DNA of 37,483 nucleotides from an uncultured Oscillospiraceae bacterium (GCA_947168655.1 CAMVMU010000013.1:1-37483); one strand, 5' to 3'. Shown: positions 14,945-23,609, counted from the first letter of the stretch. Program-made: numbers and translations. Notes: a model not told the origin generated them from the letters alone.

Positions 14945-16515
14945 AGGTTCTTTTTCAGCGTCAGGATGTTTTGGCCGTTTTTATACTCATAGGTCACATC
15001 GTCCATGATCTGCTTGGTCATGAAGATGCCCAGACCGCCGATCTCGCGCTCTTCCGCAGAGAGCGTCACGTCGGGGTCATCCTTTGCCAGGGGATCATAG
15101 GGAACGCCGTGGTCCAAGAAGGTGATCGTCACACAGACCGGAGCCCCGGAGACCTCCACCCGGACCGTCGCGTTTCCCTTATCGGGGCGGTAGGCGTAGT
15201 TGGCGATGTTGACGAAGATCTCCTCCACGGCCACATCGATCTGCATCTGTGCCTTGGCGGGGCAGTCGATCGTCTCCAGTTTGCTGTCCACGAATTCCAT
15301 CACCCGGGGCAGATTCTCCGTGACCGCCTCAATGTCAAGCTCGTCCTCCACCGTCTGATCCGTTTCGCCCGGATCAAAGGAGAGAGAATCCACTCTGTCG
15401 AGGAGCTCAATCAGACGGTTTGTCCAGAGGGCCAAGGTTGCCTGATCCTCTGCATTGTGAACTCCATGGCGCTGCCTCCAGTCGATCAGGTCGGCATAGG
15501 AAAGGCACCGGATCTTCTCCTCGACCTCCGTAACGCGATGGTCATCCTCTGTGCCAAGATATTCCCGCAGGCTCCGTTTCCAGAATTCCCGGGCGATGGA
15601 GGCACCGTAGCCCTGGAACTCCAGAACAATATCCGGGTTGTACTCGGAAAAGCCCACATAGGAGTTGTACATCTGTGACAGTTCAAAAATGGGATCGCCT
15701 ACAGAGAGAGTGTCCATATCGATCAGAAGCACCTCTTCGCCGGCCAGGACAATGTTCTTTGTGTGATAGTCGCCATGGATCATATGGCTACTCTCCGGGA
15801 TTTCCTCCGCCATACGCGCCAACTTTTCACCATAGCCTTCCGGCAGGGAATCCTTCATGCGGCGGATGCCAGCCAGCGCTTCCGCCTTGATGGAAGGGAG
15901 CTTTCCCTCCGGCACGGTAATGCTGTGGACCTTCTTTAAAAGCTTAATATACTCCTTAACGCACCAACCCATGCGCTCCGGCTCCTCGGCCAGAATCTTG
16001 GCGAAGGATCGGGCATTGAGCAGCTCAAACACGGAGCCGTAGCTGTCCCCAATCCGGACCACGTCGTAGGAGATGGCGGTGGGAACGCCGAGGATCAGCG
16101 CCAGACGGGCCACCTCACGCTCGTGCTGGATATCAGAGAGGGCGTCCGCATTTTTGTAGACCTTGACCACGTTATCCTGATCGATCCGATAGACCTTTCC
16201 GTTGGCACCCTCGCCAATGACCTCACAGCCCTCCACGGAGACAACGCGGTATGCCTTCTCCACCGGCATCATTTCGGTGAAGCCGGTCATATCCAGAATC
16301 TCATACACCTCGGAGCTGACGTTGATGATACGCAGCTCCGGGTTCGTTTTTTTCAGGCGCAGGATCAAACGCAGCCCCGCGCTGGAAATGTATTGCAGAT
16401 TCGCTGCGTCCAGAATAACGGAATCGCTGGCGCAGCCCTGCAGCTGAGCCAGAATGTCCTTCTCTATCTGCGCCGCGTTGTTGGAATCAATTCTCCCCTT
16501 CAGATCAATCGTCAT
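14941..16515 (-). CDS. Fusion: STAS domain, APH-like kinase, HATPase anti-sigma domain
   Basis: 524 residues from the ATG at 16515, with aaaggac just upstream and 1 base after the preceding stop. Three domains follow in order. Residues 1-95 are a STAS anti-sigma-antagonist domain with the phosphoacceptor site YISSAGLR (Ser45). Residues about 95-370 form an aminoglycoside-phosphotransferase/choline-kinase-like fold (VIGEGANGKVYRI glycine loop with VVKVYK lysine, HGDYHTKNIVL catalytic loop, LIDMDTL metal site), resembling the TIGR02172 family. Residues about 390-524 are an RsbW/SpoIIAB-like HATPase (EEIFVNIANYAY N-box, DHGVPYDPL, GLGIFMTKQIMDD). It would hold both the antagonist and the kinase of a partner switch in one chain. 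What the middle kinase phosphorylates is unknown. Confidence 0.88.
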   Translation of the reverse strand: MTIDLKGRIDSNNAAQIEKDILAQLQGCASDSVILDAANLQYISSAGLRLILRLKKTNPELRIINVSSEVYEILDMTGFTEMMPVEKAYRVVSVEGCEVIGEGANGKVYRIDQDNVVKVYKNADALSDIQHEREVARLALILGVPTAISYDVVRIGDSYGSVFELLNARSFAKILAEEPERMGWCVKEYIKLLKKVHSITVPEGKLPSIKAEALAGIRRMKDSLPEGYGEKLARMAEEIPESSHMIHGDYHTKNIVLAGEEVLLIDMDTLSVGDPIFELSQMYNSYVGFSEYNPDIVLEFQGYGASIAREFWKRSLREYLGTEDDHRVTEVEEKIRCLSYADLIDWRQRHGVHNAEDQATLALWTNRLIELLDRVDSLSFDPGETDQTVEDELDIEAVTENLPRVMEFVDSKLETIDCPAKAQMQIDVAVEEIFVNIANYAYRPDKGNATVRVEVSGAPVCVTITFLDHGVPYDPLAKDDPDVTLSAEEREIGGLGIFMTKQIMDDVTYEYKNGQNILTLKKNL

Positions 16516-16516
16516 T

Positions 16517-18736
16517 TCAGCGCCCGTCCTTTCCCTTGTACTCCATACAGAGCATGGTAATGTCGTCAAACTGTTCTGCGTCCTTCACGAAATCGTCCAC
16601 CGCCGAGCGGACGTTTTCCAGGATCTTTTTCGGCCCGGTGTCTGGTGATCCGTTCAGCGCGGTGAGCATCCGCTCCACGCCGAATAGCTCCTTATCGCCG
16701 TTGGTCGCTTCCGGAACGCCGTCTGTATAGACAAACAGTTTTGCGCCCGGCTCCATCTGAAGCTCGTACTCTTTATAGCGCATGCCATCCATGGCGCCGA
16801 TCACCAAACCGTGCTTGTCCTTCAGCAACTCGAAGCTGCCGGAGGCTTTTTTCAGCACGGGGTACTCATGGCCGGCGTTGGCCGCCGTCAGCTTGCCTGT
16901 GGAAATCTCCAGGATCCCCAGCCAGACCGTGACGAACATCTCCTCCTGATTGTTGGAGCAGATAGCCTCGTTGGTTTTGGCCAGAATGTCCGCGGGGGAT
17001 TGGCCCAGCATGGCGCAGCTCTGCAGGATGATTTTGGACGCCATCATAAACAGCGCCGCCGGGATGCCCTTGCCGGAAACGTCAGCGATCACCATGCAAA
17101 GATGGTCCTCGTCCACCAGGAAGAAGTCATAGAAATCGCCGCCCACCTCCTTGGCCGGGTCCATGCTGGCATAGATGTCGAACTCTGACCGTTCGGGAAA
17201 CGCGGGGAAAATATGGGGCATCATGGCCGCCTGAATCTTCGTGGCCAGGGACAGCTCGGTGCTGATACGCTCCTTTTCCGCCGTGATCTCCGTGATCTCA
17301 CCGATATAACGCTTGGCCTTCTTGGAAAGATCGTCAAAGGCCTCTGCCAGGAGCTCAATCTCATCGTCTGTCCGATAGCATTCTTCCATTTTGAAAAGCT
17401 CACCCGTTTGGCTGCTCCTGACGATGTTTTTTGTCATCTGCTCAATGGGATTTACAATTCTCCTTGCAGCGATCAAAGCCGCACACAGGCCAATGATAAC
17501 TACCAATGCCAGAATAATGAGGCTCGTTCCCCTTGTTCTTGCTGTACCATCGCTGAATTTACCGCTTGCCTCGTCATTGATCTTGTTATACTCGGAGAGC
17601 ATCAGATGCTTCGGCTGCTCGGTGATCTCCTTGTCCACAACCGATATGACCGCCCAACCGATTGTCGGCATGGGTGCGCCTACCATATAGTACGGCTTAT
17701 CACCGATGGTTATCGTCTTGAGACCGGTGGATTCACGGAGCGCCTGGTCGACAAACCGGGAGAGCTCATCGTTGCCCATGCAATGCAGATCTGACGCCTG
17801 ATCCGAAACTTCAAAGATGCCGTTGGCTTCTGGCCCCAGGATCACCTGGGCGCGATCATTGATAACATAGGCACAGCTGCCCTGGGCGGTATCTGCCCTG
17901 GCGAAATCGGCCATGCTTGCCAGAACAATGTCAAGTCCAGCGACACCGACGGTCTCTCCATTCAGCTTGACAGGGATGGAGCAGGTAACCATAAGACGCT
18001 TGCTGAACGCGTCGCGCTCGATCCCTGTAAAATACAGCCCATCTGCCTCGATGGCACCTGTGTACCAAGGCCGCTCCCGCACAGGAAAGGGAATCAAAGT
18101 CCCATTTTCATCAAACTTGTTGGCTGCCTTTTCGTCAACGCAGAGGTCTGTCCCGTCAGCAAGCCCAATATAACAGGCGTCGATTTTGTCTGAGTTGCCC
18201 TGCATGGCGATCATGGCGCTGCTCATGTGGGCGATGATCCCCAAATACTCCGACTGTGTGTAATCGACGCCCTCCTCACACAGAACCATGGCGGAAGGCG
18301 TCCCATCTATTGCCGGATCGGGAGGGGCCGCCTGCAGCGGGTCAAAGCTGTTCCGGCTTTCAAGCAGGCCCTGCGCCATCGTTTGCAGCATATAAACGTT
18401 GTTTATAATTTCGGAGAATTCACTGTCCTCCAGATTGGCCCGCAGTGTTGTACTGGTAACAAGCGCTCCCTCCAGCATCTCATGCATCGTCTCTTCCGAA
18501 ACCTGTGAGATGGCTTGCTGCTGGTCAATCCGGGTCTCACCCACAACATGGATCAGCATTTTGTTCTGGTAGGCGGAAACTCCCACAAATGCCGCCAGCA
18601 TGATCAAAAGCATCAACAGTACAAGTGTAATGGTTTTTTTCTGCAGACCACCCAGGGTTATACCCAACACTTTTCTCAATGTCAGCCCCCCCGTTTTTTT
18701 TCGCTTAACAGGGCACGAAAACCTGCTGCCCCGCAC
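16517..18736 (-). CDS. Membrane RsbU/SpoIIE-type PP2C phosphatase with Cache sensor and HAMP
   Basis: 739 residues from GTG 18736 (aggggc upstream, 12 bases after the previous stop); a TTG start at 18679 with a ggggggg site would give 720. Two membrane segments (about 33-55 and 400-420) enclose a large extracellular region with a dCache-like pattern (FPVRERPWYTGAIEADGLYFTG, LMVTCSIPVKLNGETVGVAGLDI). A HAMP segment follows, then a PP2C/SpoIIE domain (about 480-739): SLATKIQAAMMPHIFP, GGDFYDFF, MVIADVSGKGIPAALFM, LTAANAGHEYP, FVYTDGVPEATN and EQFDDITML. It should sense an external ligand and dephosphorylate a STAS protein, most simply the neighbours at 18749 or in the fusion. The extracellular ligand is unknown. 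Confidence 0.92.
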   Translation of the reverse strand: MRGSRFSCPVKRKKTGGLTLRKVLGITLGGLQKKTITLVLLMLLIMLAAFVGVSAYQNKMLIHVVGETRIDQQQAISQVSEETMHEMLEGALVTSTTLRANLEDSEFSEIINNVYMLQTMAQGLLESRNSFDPLQAAPPDPAIDGTPSAMVLCEEGVDYTQSEYLGIIAHMSSAMIAMQGNSDKIDACYIGLADGTDLCVDEKAANKFDENGTLIPFPVRERPWYTGAIEADGLYFTGIERDAFSKRLMVTCSIPVKLNGETVGVAGLDIVLASMADFARADTAQGSCAYVINDRAQVILGPEANGIFEVSDQASDLHCMGNDELSRFVDQALRESTGLKTITIGDKPYYMVGAPMPTIGWAVISVVDKEITEQPKHLMLSEYNKINDEASGKFSDGTARTRGTSLIILALVVIIGLCAALIAARRIVNPIEQMTKNIVRSSQTGELFKMEECYRTDDEIELLAEAFDDLSKKAKRYIGEITEITAEKERISTELSLATKIQAAMMPHIFPAFPERSEFDIYASMDPAKEVGGDFYDFFLVDEDHLCMVIADVSGKGIPAALFMMASKIILQSCAMLGQSPADILAKTNEAICSNNQEEMFVTVWLGILEISTGKLTAANAGHEYPVLKKASGSFELLKDKHGLVIGAMDGMRYKEYELQMEPGAKLFVYTDGVPEATNGDKELFGVERMLTALNGSPDTGPKKILENVRSAVDDFVKDAEQFDDITMLCMEYKGKDGR

Positions 18737-18748
18737 GAAGGCCCCTAT

Positions 18749-19045
18749 TTATTCAATGGTCAAAATATCCACAAAGCCCGTGACCTCAAAGATCTCCATG
18801 ATCGTCTCGTTCACATGGGTGATCCGCATCCGCCCCTGCTTGGACATGATCTTTTGTGCCGAGAGGAGCACGCGCAGGCCGGCGGAGGAGATGTACTCCA
18901 ACTGCTCAAAGTCCAAAACCAGATCCTTCGCGTTGGGAAGGATATCCTGCAGTTCCCGTTCCAGTTCGGGAGCGGTCATGGTATCCAGTCTGCCTGCCAG
19001 GAAAAGGGTTGCCGTATTATCCTGTACGTTTTTTGTGATTTCCAT
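18749..19045 (-). CDS. STAS-domain anti-sigma factor antagonist
   Basis: 98 residues from the ATG at 19045, chosen because gaaggagac sits just before it; the reading frame stays open upstream but without a ribosome binding site. It is a single STAS domain: LFLAGRLDTMTAPELE, LVLDFEQLEYISSAGLRVLL with the phosphorylatable Ser54, and FEVTGFVDILTIE. In partner switching the unphosphorylated STAS protein binds an HATPase kinase and releases its target. It is first in an operon with the phosphatase, the fusion and the PHP protein, behind the promoter at 19230-19258. No sigma factor is adjacent, so the output may lie elsewhere. Confidence 0.93.
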   Translation of the reverse strand: MEITKNVQDNTATLFLAGRLDTMTAPELERELQDILPNAKDLVLDFEQLEYISSAGLRVLLSAQKIMSKQGRMRITHVNETIMEIFEVTGFVDILTIE

Positions 19046-19229
19046 TTTACTGTCTCCTTCGTACGGTTGATTTGGTCTGATGTTTCCACCTGTTCCTTGA
19101 TTCCCGCGAACAGCCGATTGATTTCGGCCCCAAGGATGCGGTACGGCAAAAGGCGTCTGTAAGGCTTCCGCAGCATCCTCACGCGCGTCCGCATATATCT
19201 CCGGCGGGTATGAGTTTATACTCAATTAC

Positions 19230-19258
19230 ATTATATTTGAATTCCAGGGTAATTACAA
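19230..19258 (-). promoter_or_regulatory. Promoter of the partner-switching operon
   Basis: On the minus strand: TTGTAA (19258-19253), a 17-base spacer and consensus TATAAT (19235-19230), 184 bases before the STAS ATG. The long untranslated leader shows nothing recognisable. Confidence 0.6.
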
Positions 19259-19435
19259 GACGATGATTCGCCTTCTGCTTGCCTTTTTTATGCTTCTTAT
19301 GTTACTATATATTTATATTCACGGATGCTACCTATCGGCAAATCATTTGACATTGTTCCTGCAGAACAACCCGGCGCCAGGGGAAACACTGTGGCGGATT
19401 TAAGCTGCCGACGACTGTAACAAAGGAGGGGGCCT

Positions 19436-20908
19436 ATGAAACGGGAAAAAAGAGCATTGTGGATCATAGGCATCTTGTTTCTGGCCGTTGGCATGGTCGT
19501 TATCGTTCTGCGAGGGCCATCCTATACGATCCGCTATCCAGCGGCTGCTTCGGCAGATGATGCGGATCAATACCAGGTGCAGATTGACCAGGACCGCGAG
19601 ATCATCGAGCTGACAGATAAACATCTGGAAAACGGCATACTCTCTTTGACCATCCAATCTGTTTCCAGAGGCCGGGCATATCTTGATGTGATCGGGCCGG
19701 ATGGGCCCGAATATATGGTGTCGGTGCATGTTCACCATTTTGGCATCATCACGATAGACAATTTTCTGGGGAAATCGTCCGGCGCCGGCATCATACCCGT
19801 TTTGGCGTCCCTCTATATGCTTCTGGTCCTCTGGTACGTGGTTGTTCAATACCGCAGGGACAGGCGGGAAAGCCTGTATCAATACCGAAACATCCGCAAC
19901 CTGGGCTGGATCATCTTCCTGTCTATGATGCTGGTGGGGCAGATCCCCTATCTCCTCTCCGGAGACAGCCTTGTGGGGACGGTCAGCAGGATGCTGGACT
20001 CAGCGTCGTCTGCAGCCTTCATTGCGTTCCCGGTGGCTTTCATTTTGTCCGTTCTTGTTGCCATCAGCAATATACAGCTCATGCGGAGGGAAGGGCGCAA
20101 CTGGCGGAATATGCTGGGTCTGATACTGGGCCTTCTGCTCTGCCTCAGCACCATTTTCCCGAGTGTTCTCTCGGAGCTCCTGCAGCGGACGACCATCGTT
20201 GACGTTCATAATGAGCGCGGCATCGCCCTCTATGTGGAGATGGCGGTGACGAATGGCATCCTCATCGTTGTGTCGTATCTGGAGTGCATTCTGTGGGGCA
20301 CCATCATCCTCTCCGTCATAGCGGCAAAGAAGACTCCGGCCTTTGACAAGGATTACATTCTGATCCTGGGCTGCCAGATCAGAAGTGACGGCACCCTGAC
20401 GCCTCTTCTGAAGGGGCGGGCGGACCGGGCTATGGAATTCGCCCGGATGCAAAAGGAAGCCACGGGAAAGGACATCACCTTCGTCCCCTCCGGCGGGAAG
20501 GGCTTCGACGAGATCATGGCCGAGGGACAGGCCATCCGCAACTATCTTGTCAGCACAGGCATTCCCGATGGGCGGATCCTGGTGGAGGATCAGTCGGTCA
20601 ACACCGACGGGAACTTCAAACAATCCATGGCGCTCATTGAGAAGGAAAGCTGCGTGTCCGAACCGAAAATCGCGTTCTCCACGACGAATTACCACGTGTT
20701 CCGCTCCGGCATTCTGGCCCGGCAGCAGGGCATTCATGCCGAGGGCATCGGCAGCAAAACCCGCAGTTATTTCTGGGTCAACGCCTTTGTACGGGAGTTC
20801 ATTGCCACCATGTATGCCGAGCGGAAAAAACATCTCAAGGTAATCGCGGCACTGGTACTGCTGACGCTGGCAATGGTGTACATAGTGCGCCTGTCCAGCA
20901 TCTTATAA
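19436..20908 (+). CDS. Multi-pass membrane protein with C-terminal YdcF/SanA (DUF218) domain
   Basis: 490 residues. An N-terminal membrane anchor (about 8-25) leads to a small extracytoplasmic beta domain, then about five membrane segments (about 120-140, 160-180, 195-215, 225-250, 280-305). Residues about 312-460 are a YdcF-type domain: YILILGCQIRSDGTLTPLLKGRADRA, FVPSGGKGFDEIMAEGQAIRNYL, ILVEDQSVNTDGNFKQS and FSTTNYHVFRSG. One last membrane helix ends the protein. Domain relatives include SanA and ElyC, which affect the cell envelope in enterobacteria. The length and many helices are typical of Firmicutes versions. acaaaggaggggg precedes the ATG. It lies 14 bases upstream of the protease gene and is probably co-transcribed. 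Confidence 0.88.
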   Translation: MKREKRALWIIGILFLAVGMVVIVLRGPSYTIRYPAAASADDADQYQVQIDQDREIIELTDKHLENGILSLTIQSVSRGRAYLDVIGPDGPEYMVSVHVHHFGIITIDNFLGKSSGAGIIPVLASLYMLLVLWYVVVQYRRDRRESLYQYRNIRNLGWIIFLSMMLVGQIPYLLSGDSLVGTVSRMLDSASSAAFIAFPVAFILSVLVAISNIQLMRREGRNWRNMLGLILGLLLCLSTIFPSVLSELLQRTTIVDVHNERGIALYVEMAVTNGILIVVSYLECILWGTIILSVIAAKKTPAFDKDYILILGCQIRSDGTLTPLLKGRADRAMEFARMQKEATGKDITFVPSGGKGFDEIMAEGQAIRNYLVSTGIPDGRILVEDQSVNTDGNFKQSMALIEKESCVSEPKIAFSTTNYHVFRSGILARQQGIHAEGIGSKTRSYFWVNAFVREFIATMYAERKKHLKVIAALVLLTLAMVYIVRLSSIL

Positions 20909-20922
20909 GAGAGAAGTTTCAT

Positions 20923-21729
20923 ATGAGAAGCAGAAAACCGATTTGTATCATCTTTGCCGCTCTGATGCTTGCGGCGGCATTTCCAATCATTCTCTCCGGC
21001 TGTTCCGGCGGCAGGGACAGCCGGGATGTGGTTTATGATGATATGAAAGCGGCCTTTGAGCAGGCGGATCTGCTCACCGCCAACATTGGGATTTTCACAA
21101 AAACGGAGCAGGGGGACACAGTTACCTACGGCGAGTGCGGAAGCGGCGTTATCTTTGAAAGGCATGACGGCACGTATTATGCCCTGACAGCTGCCCACGT
21201 CGTCAGCACGGAGGACGGACAGCTGCTGGTTTTTACCGTGAATACCGAGATGAAAACAGACGTCATCCCCGGCCTCGACGATTTGAACGTGCTCTCCCCG
21301 GACACCTATGAGGCGATGTATACGGCGGAGGTGATGTATGTCAGCCAAAGGGATGACCTGGCTGTGATCCGTTTTTCTGCGGATGAGGACCTGTCCGTGA
21401 TGGAACTCGCCGATTCCGACCCGAAAAAGGGCGACCGCATCATGTGCGTTGGCAATCCGCAGAACCAGTGGTTTGCCGTCTCCTACGGCACCGTTACCTC
21501 GGGGATCGAGAAGTTCGGCCAGGCCCACGGCTTCCCCAGCAATGTCATGCGGCACAGCGCTTATATCCAGGTGGGCAGCAGCGGCGGCGCCGCCATTGGC
21601 GAGCAGATGCAGCTTGTAGGCATCACGCCCGGGGCGTCCCTGTCCCCTGACGGAAAAACTTTTCGATACGGCGTTCTGATTCCCGTCAGCGAGATCAGAC
21701 TGTGTCTGGATGAGTGGGATAGGCCATAA
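20923..21729 (+). CDS. Trypsin-like serine protease lipoprotein
   Basis: 268 residues. The N-terminal hydrophobic segment ends in a lipobox (ILSGC), so it is probably lipidated and held outside the membrane. The trypsin-like fold has ALTAAHVVS (catalytic His), SQRDDLAVIRF (catalytic Asp) and VGSSGGAAIG (catalytic Ser; the usual GNSGGP is slightly altered). No PDZ domain is present, unlike DegP/HtrA. A DegP-like quality-control or signalling protease is likely; the changed serine loop leaves some doubt about activity. It is the second gene after the YdcF-domain protein. A terminator lies downstream at 21886-21929. Confidence 0.87.
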   Translation: MRSRKPICIIFAALMLAAAFPIILSGCSGGRDSRDVVYDDMKAAFEQADLLTANIGIFTKTEQGDTVTYGECGSGVIFERHDGTYYALTAAHVVSTEDGQLLVFTVNTEMKTDVIPGLDDLNVLSPDTYEAMYTAEVMYVSQRDDLAVIRFSADEDLSVMELADSDPKKGDRIMCVGNPQNQWFAVSYGTVTSGIEKFGQAHGFPSNVMRHSAYIQVGSSGGAAIGEQMQLVGITPGASLSPDGKTFRYGVLIPVSEIRLCLDEWDRP

Positions 21730-21885
21730 ACCAATTTCCTGTTCAGATGCTTTATTATCAACTGCAGGGATGGGGGATCCGATGGATGCGTGTCTGTTTT
21801 TGATGCTTCCGGCCATCTGTTTTATGTGAGGAACATCGTGCGCGTTCAAACAACGGGCATGTTATTATTCTAAAATAGATATATG

Positions 21886-21929
21886 AAAAAACCGCGAAGG
21901 GGGACGGAGGGCTCCCTCTCGCGGTTTTT
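21886..21929 (+). terminator. Terminator between the protease and superoxide dismutase genes
   Basis: An outer 11-bp stem (AAAAACCGCGA with TCGCGGTTTTT) enclosing a GAGGG/CCCTC stem, followed by Ts. No clear promoter is visible between it and the dismutase start at 21988, so it may act as an attenuator from a promoter upstream (candidate TAAAAT at 21871) as well as a terminator. Confidence 0.7.
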
Positions 21930-21987
21930 CTTCCCATGTGACGGAGGAGCTCTGCGGCACATATCATGTGGAGAAGGAGATGATACC

Positions 21988-22425
21988 ATGACCCCAAATA
22001 CATGTTCCCGGGCTGTCGCCCAGATCCGCGGCGAGGAGCCGGCATCCGAAATCCGTGGCGAGGCCCGGTTTCTCCAGCGTGAGGACGGCGTGCTGGTGAC
22101 GGTGGAGGTATCCGGACTGCCACAGGATACGCCGTTCTTAGCCCTTCATATCCACGAGGGCAGGAACTGTCAGGGCCGGGGCTTTCCCCAAACAGGCGGA
22201 CACTATGACCGTCGGAATCGACCTCATCCCGGCCACCAAGGGGATCTGCCGCCCCTGCTCAACGCCGGCGGCCGGGCCTGGCTCTCAGTGGTGACGGACC
22301 GCTTCACCCTGCCGGAAGTCATCGGCCGGACCTTGGTGATCCACAGCGGCGCAGATGATTTTCGCTCCCAGCCTGCCGGAAACGCCGGAACCAAGATCGC
22401 CTGCGGCGTTATTCGCTGCGGATAA
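21988..22425 (+). CDS. sodC: Cu/Zn superoxide dismutase family protein
   Basis: 145 residues from the ATG at 21988, preceded by gagaaggagatgatacc. The metal-site residues are all in place: HIHEG (His54, His56), GGHYD (His72), PHPGHQGD (His80, His83, Asp86) and VIHSGADD (His119). Cysteines in GRNC and ACGVI could form the family disulfide. It would dismutate superoxide. There is no signal peptide, whereas most bacterial SodC proteins are exported, so either it is cytoplasmic or exported in another way. It ends 4 bases before the amidase-like gene, a likely co-translated pair. Many Clostridia rely on other superoxide defences, which makes a complete SodC here noteworthy. Confidence 0.9.
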   Translation: MTPNTCSRAVAQIRGEEPASEIRGEARFLQREDGVLVTVEVSGLPQDTPFLALHIHEGRNCQGRGFPQTGGHYDRRNRPHPGHQGDLPPLLNAGGRAWLSVVTDRFTLPEVIGRTLVIHSGADDFRSQPAGNAGTKIACGVIRCG

Positions 22426-22429
22426 AACC

Positions 22430-22912
22430 ATGAAGGAGGTTCCCTATGACCGTTCCACTGCCGTGGCCTATGCCCGTCGGTGGGCCATGGGCCGGAACGC
22501 GGCCTACTACGATTTTGAAAAACTGGGAGGGGATTGTACCAATTTCGCATCCCAATGTCTCTTCGCCGGGGCGGGGATCATGAATTACACGCCCGTCACC
22601 GGCTGGTTCTATCGCTCCGCCGCGGATCGCACCGCGTCCTGGACCGGGGTGGAGTACCTCTACCGCTTTCTGGTGAACAACCGCTCCGTGGGGCCTCGTG
22701 CCGTTGAGGTGCCCAGGGAGGAGGTCCTGCCCGGGGACCTGGTCCAGCTGGGGGACGGCGGCGGGGAGTATTACCACTGTCCCGTCATCACAGCAGTCTA
22801 TCCGGCGATTCTGGTGGCAGCTCACAGCTTCGATGCCCTGGATCGCCCCTTGGATTCCTATGTGTATGAGAGGGTGCGGTTTCTCCACATCGAAGGGGTG
22901 GGGAAGTGGTAG
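22430..22912 (+). CDS. Amidase-like (Amidase_6 fold) protein
   Basis: 160 residues. YDRSTAVAYARRWAMGRNAAYYDFEKLGGDCTNFASQCL (about 5-43) is the hallmark of the Amidase_6 family, with the DCTNF cysteine as presumed nucleophile, followed by GWFYRS, a WTGVEYLYRF helix and PGDLVQLGDGG. It resembles NlpC/P60-like papain folds, and the usual His is in AAHSF near residue 131. The in-frame ATG at 22430 has no ribosome binding site but lies 4 bases after the upstream stop, so coupling is likely; a perfect aaggagg points instead to an out-of-frame ATG at 22446. No signal peptide is present. The substrate, perhaps a wall peptide or storage amide, is unknown. Confidence 0.82.
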   Translation: MKEVPYDRSTAVAYARRWAMGRNAAYYDFEKLGGDCTNFASQCLFAGAGIMNYTPVTGWFYRSAADRTASWTGVEYLYRFLVNNRSVGPRAVEVPREEVLPGDLVQLGDGGGEYYHCPVITAVYPAILVAAHSFDALDRPLDSYVYERVRFLHIEGVGKW

Positions 22913-22933
22913 GGGATCGATTGCTGCCCTTGT

Positions 22934-22975
22934 AAAAAAGCGCCGCGTGTCAACAGACACGCGGCGCTTTTTTTG
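22934..22975. terminator. Bidirectional intrinsic terminator
   Basis: An 18-bp perfect stem (22934-22951 with 22956-22973) with an AACA loop, with an A-run on the left and T-run on the right. It separates the plus-strand amidase-like gene from the minus-strand HMA gene. Confidence 0.88.
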
Positions 22976-22988
22976 TTATGGGATGCTC

Positions 22989-23189
22989 TCAGCGGATGGA
23001 CACCACGGTGTAGCCGGCGTCCTCCACGGCTTTGCGCAGTACAGCGTCCGTAGCTTCGCCGGTGACGGTGGCGGTCTTGGCCTCCAGATCCACGGCGGCG
23101 GTGACGCCCTCGATGGCGTTCAGCGCCTTCTCCACACGCGCGGCGCAGTGCTTGCACATCATACCCTCGATGGTCATGGTCTTGGTCAT
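22989..23189 (-). CDS. Heavy-metal-associated domain protein (CopZ-like copper chaperone)
   Basis: 66 residues, one HMA domain. The metal site is GMMCKHCAARVEKAL (MXCXXC-type, near residues 10-15) and the C-terminal half has the usual GVTAAVDLEAKTATVTGE pattern. It would bind Cu(I) or a similar soft metal and carry it to a P-type ATPase or a regulator; neither is nearby. A weak promoter candidate on the minus strand is TTGACA (23249-23244) with TATAAG 15 bases on (23228-23223). gggaggaa precedes the ATG. The gene stands alone between the SpoVAE gene and the terminator. Confidence 0.9.
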   Translation of the reverse strand: MTKTMTIEGMMCKHCAARVEKALNAIEGVTAAVDLEAKTATVTGEATDAVLRKAVEDAGYTVVSIR

Positions 23190-23252
23190 GGTCGGTTCCT
23201 CCCGTTCATTCGTTGGCTATACCTTATAACGAGTTGGGGGAAATGTCAAGGG

Positions 23253-23609
23253 TCATCGCTTGTAGCCGGGTTTTACCAGAATGGCAGCGATGAGGCCAAA
23301 CACCACTGCCGCTGCGATGCCGCCGGCTGTGGCAGTGAGGCCGCCGGTGAGGATCCCCAAAGCACCTTTTTCACCCACCGCCTTGGCCACGCCCTTGGCC
23401 AGGGAGTAGCCGAAACCCAGCAGGGGCACCGTGGCCCCGGCGCCGCCCCAGTCAACGATGGGCTGGTAGACGCCCACCGCCTGGAGCAGCACACCTGCCA
23501 CCACGTAGCCGGTGAGAATGCGGGCGGGGGTCAGGTTGGTCAGGTCGATGAGCAGTTGTCCGATGGCGCAGAGGATGCCGCCGCAGATGAATGCGTTTAC
23601 ATAATCCAT
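23253..23609 (-). CDS. spoVAE: Stage V sporulation protein AE
   Basis: 118 residues from the ATG at 23609, preceded by ggagaatcat; this is the normal SpoVAE length. It is a small membrane protein with about three or four hydrophobic segments and family stretches AFICGGILCAIGQLLID, ARILTGYVVAGVLLQAVG and VPLLGFGYSLAKGVAKAV. SpoVA proteins form the channel that moves dipicolinic acid into the spore and out at germination, in the forespore inner membrane. It is 97 bases downstream of spoVAD, with a REP-like repeat between them. Confidence 0.93.
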   Translation of the reverse strand: MDYVNAFICGGILCAIGQLLIDLTNLTPARILTGYVVAGVLLQAVGVYQPIVDWGGAGATVPLLGFGYSLAKGVAKAVGEKGALGILTGGLTATAGGIAAAVVFGLIAAILVKPGYKR

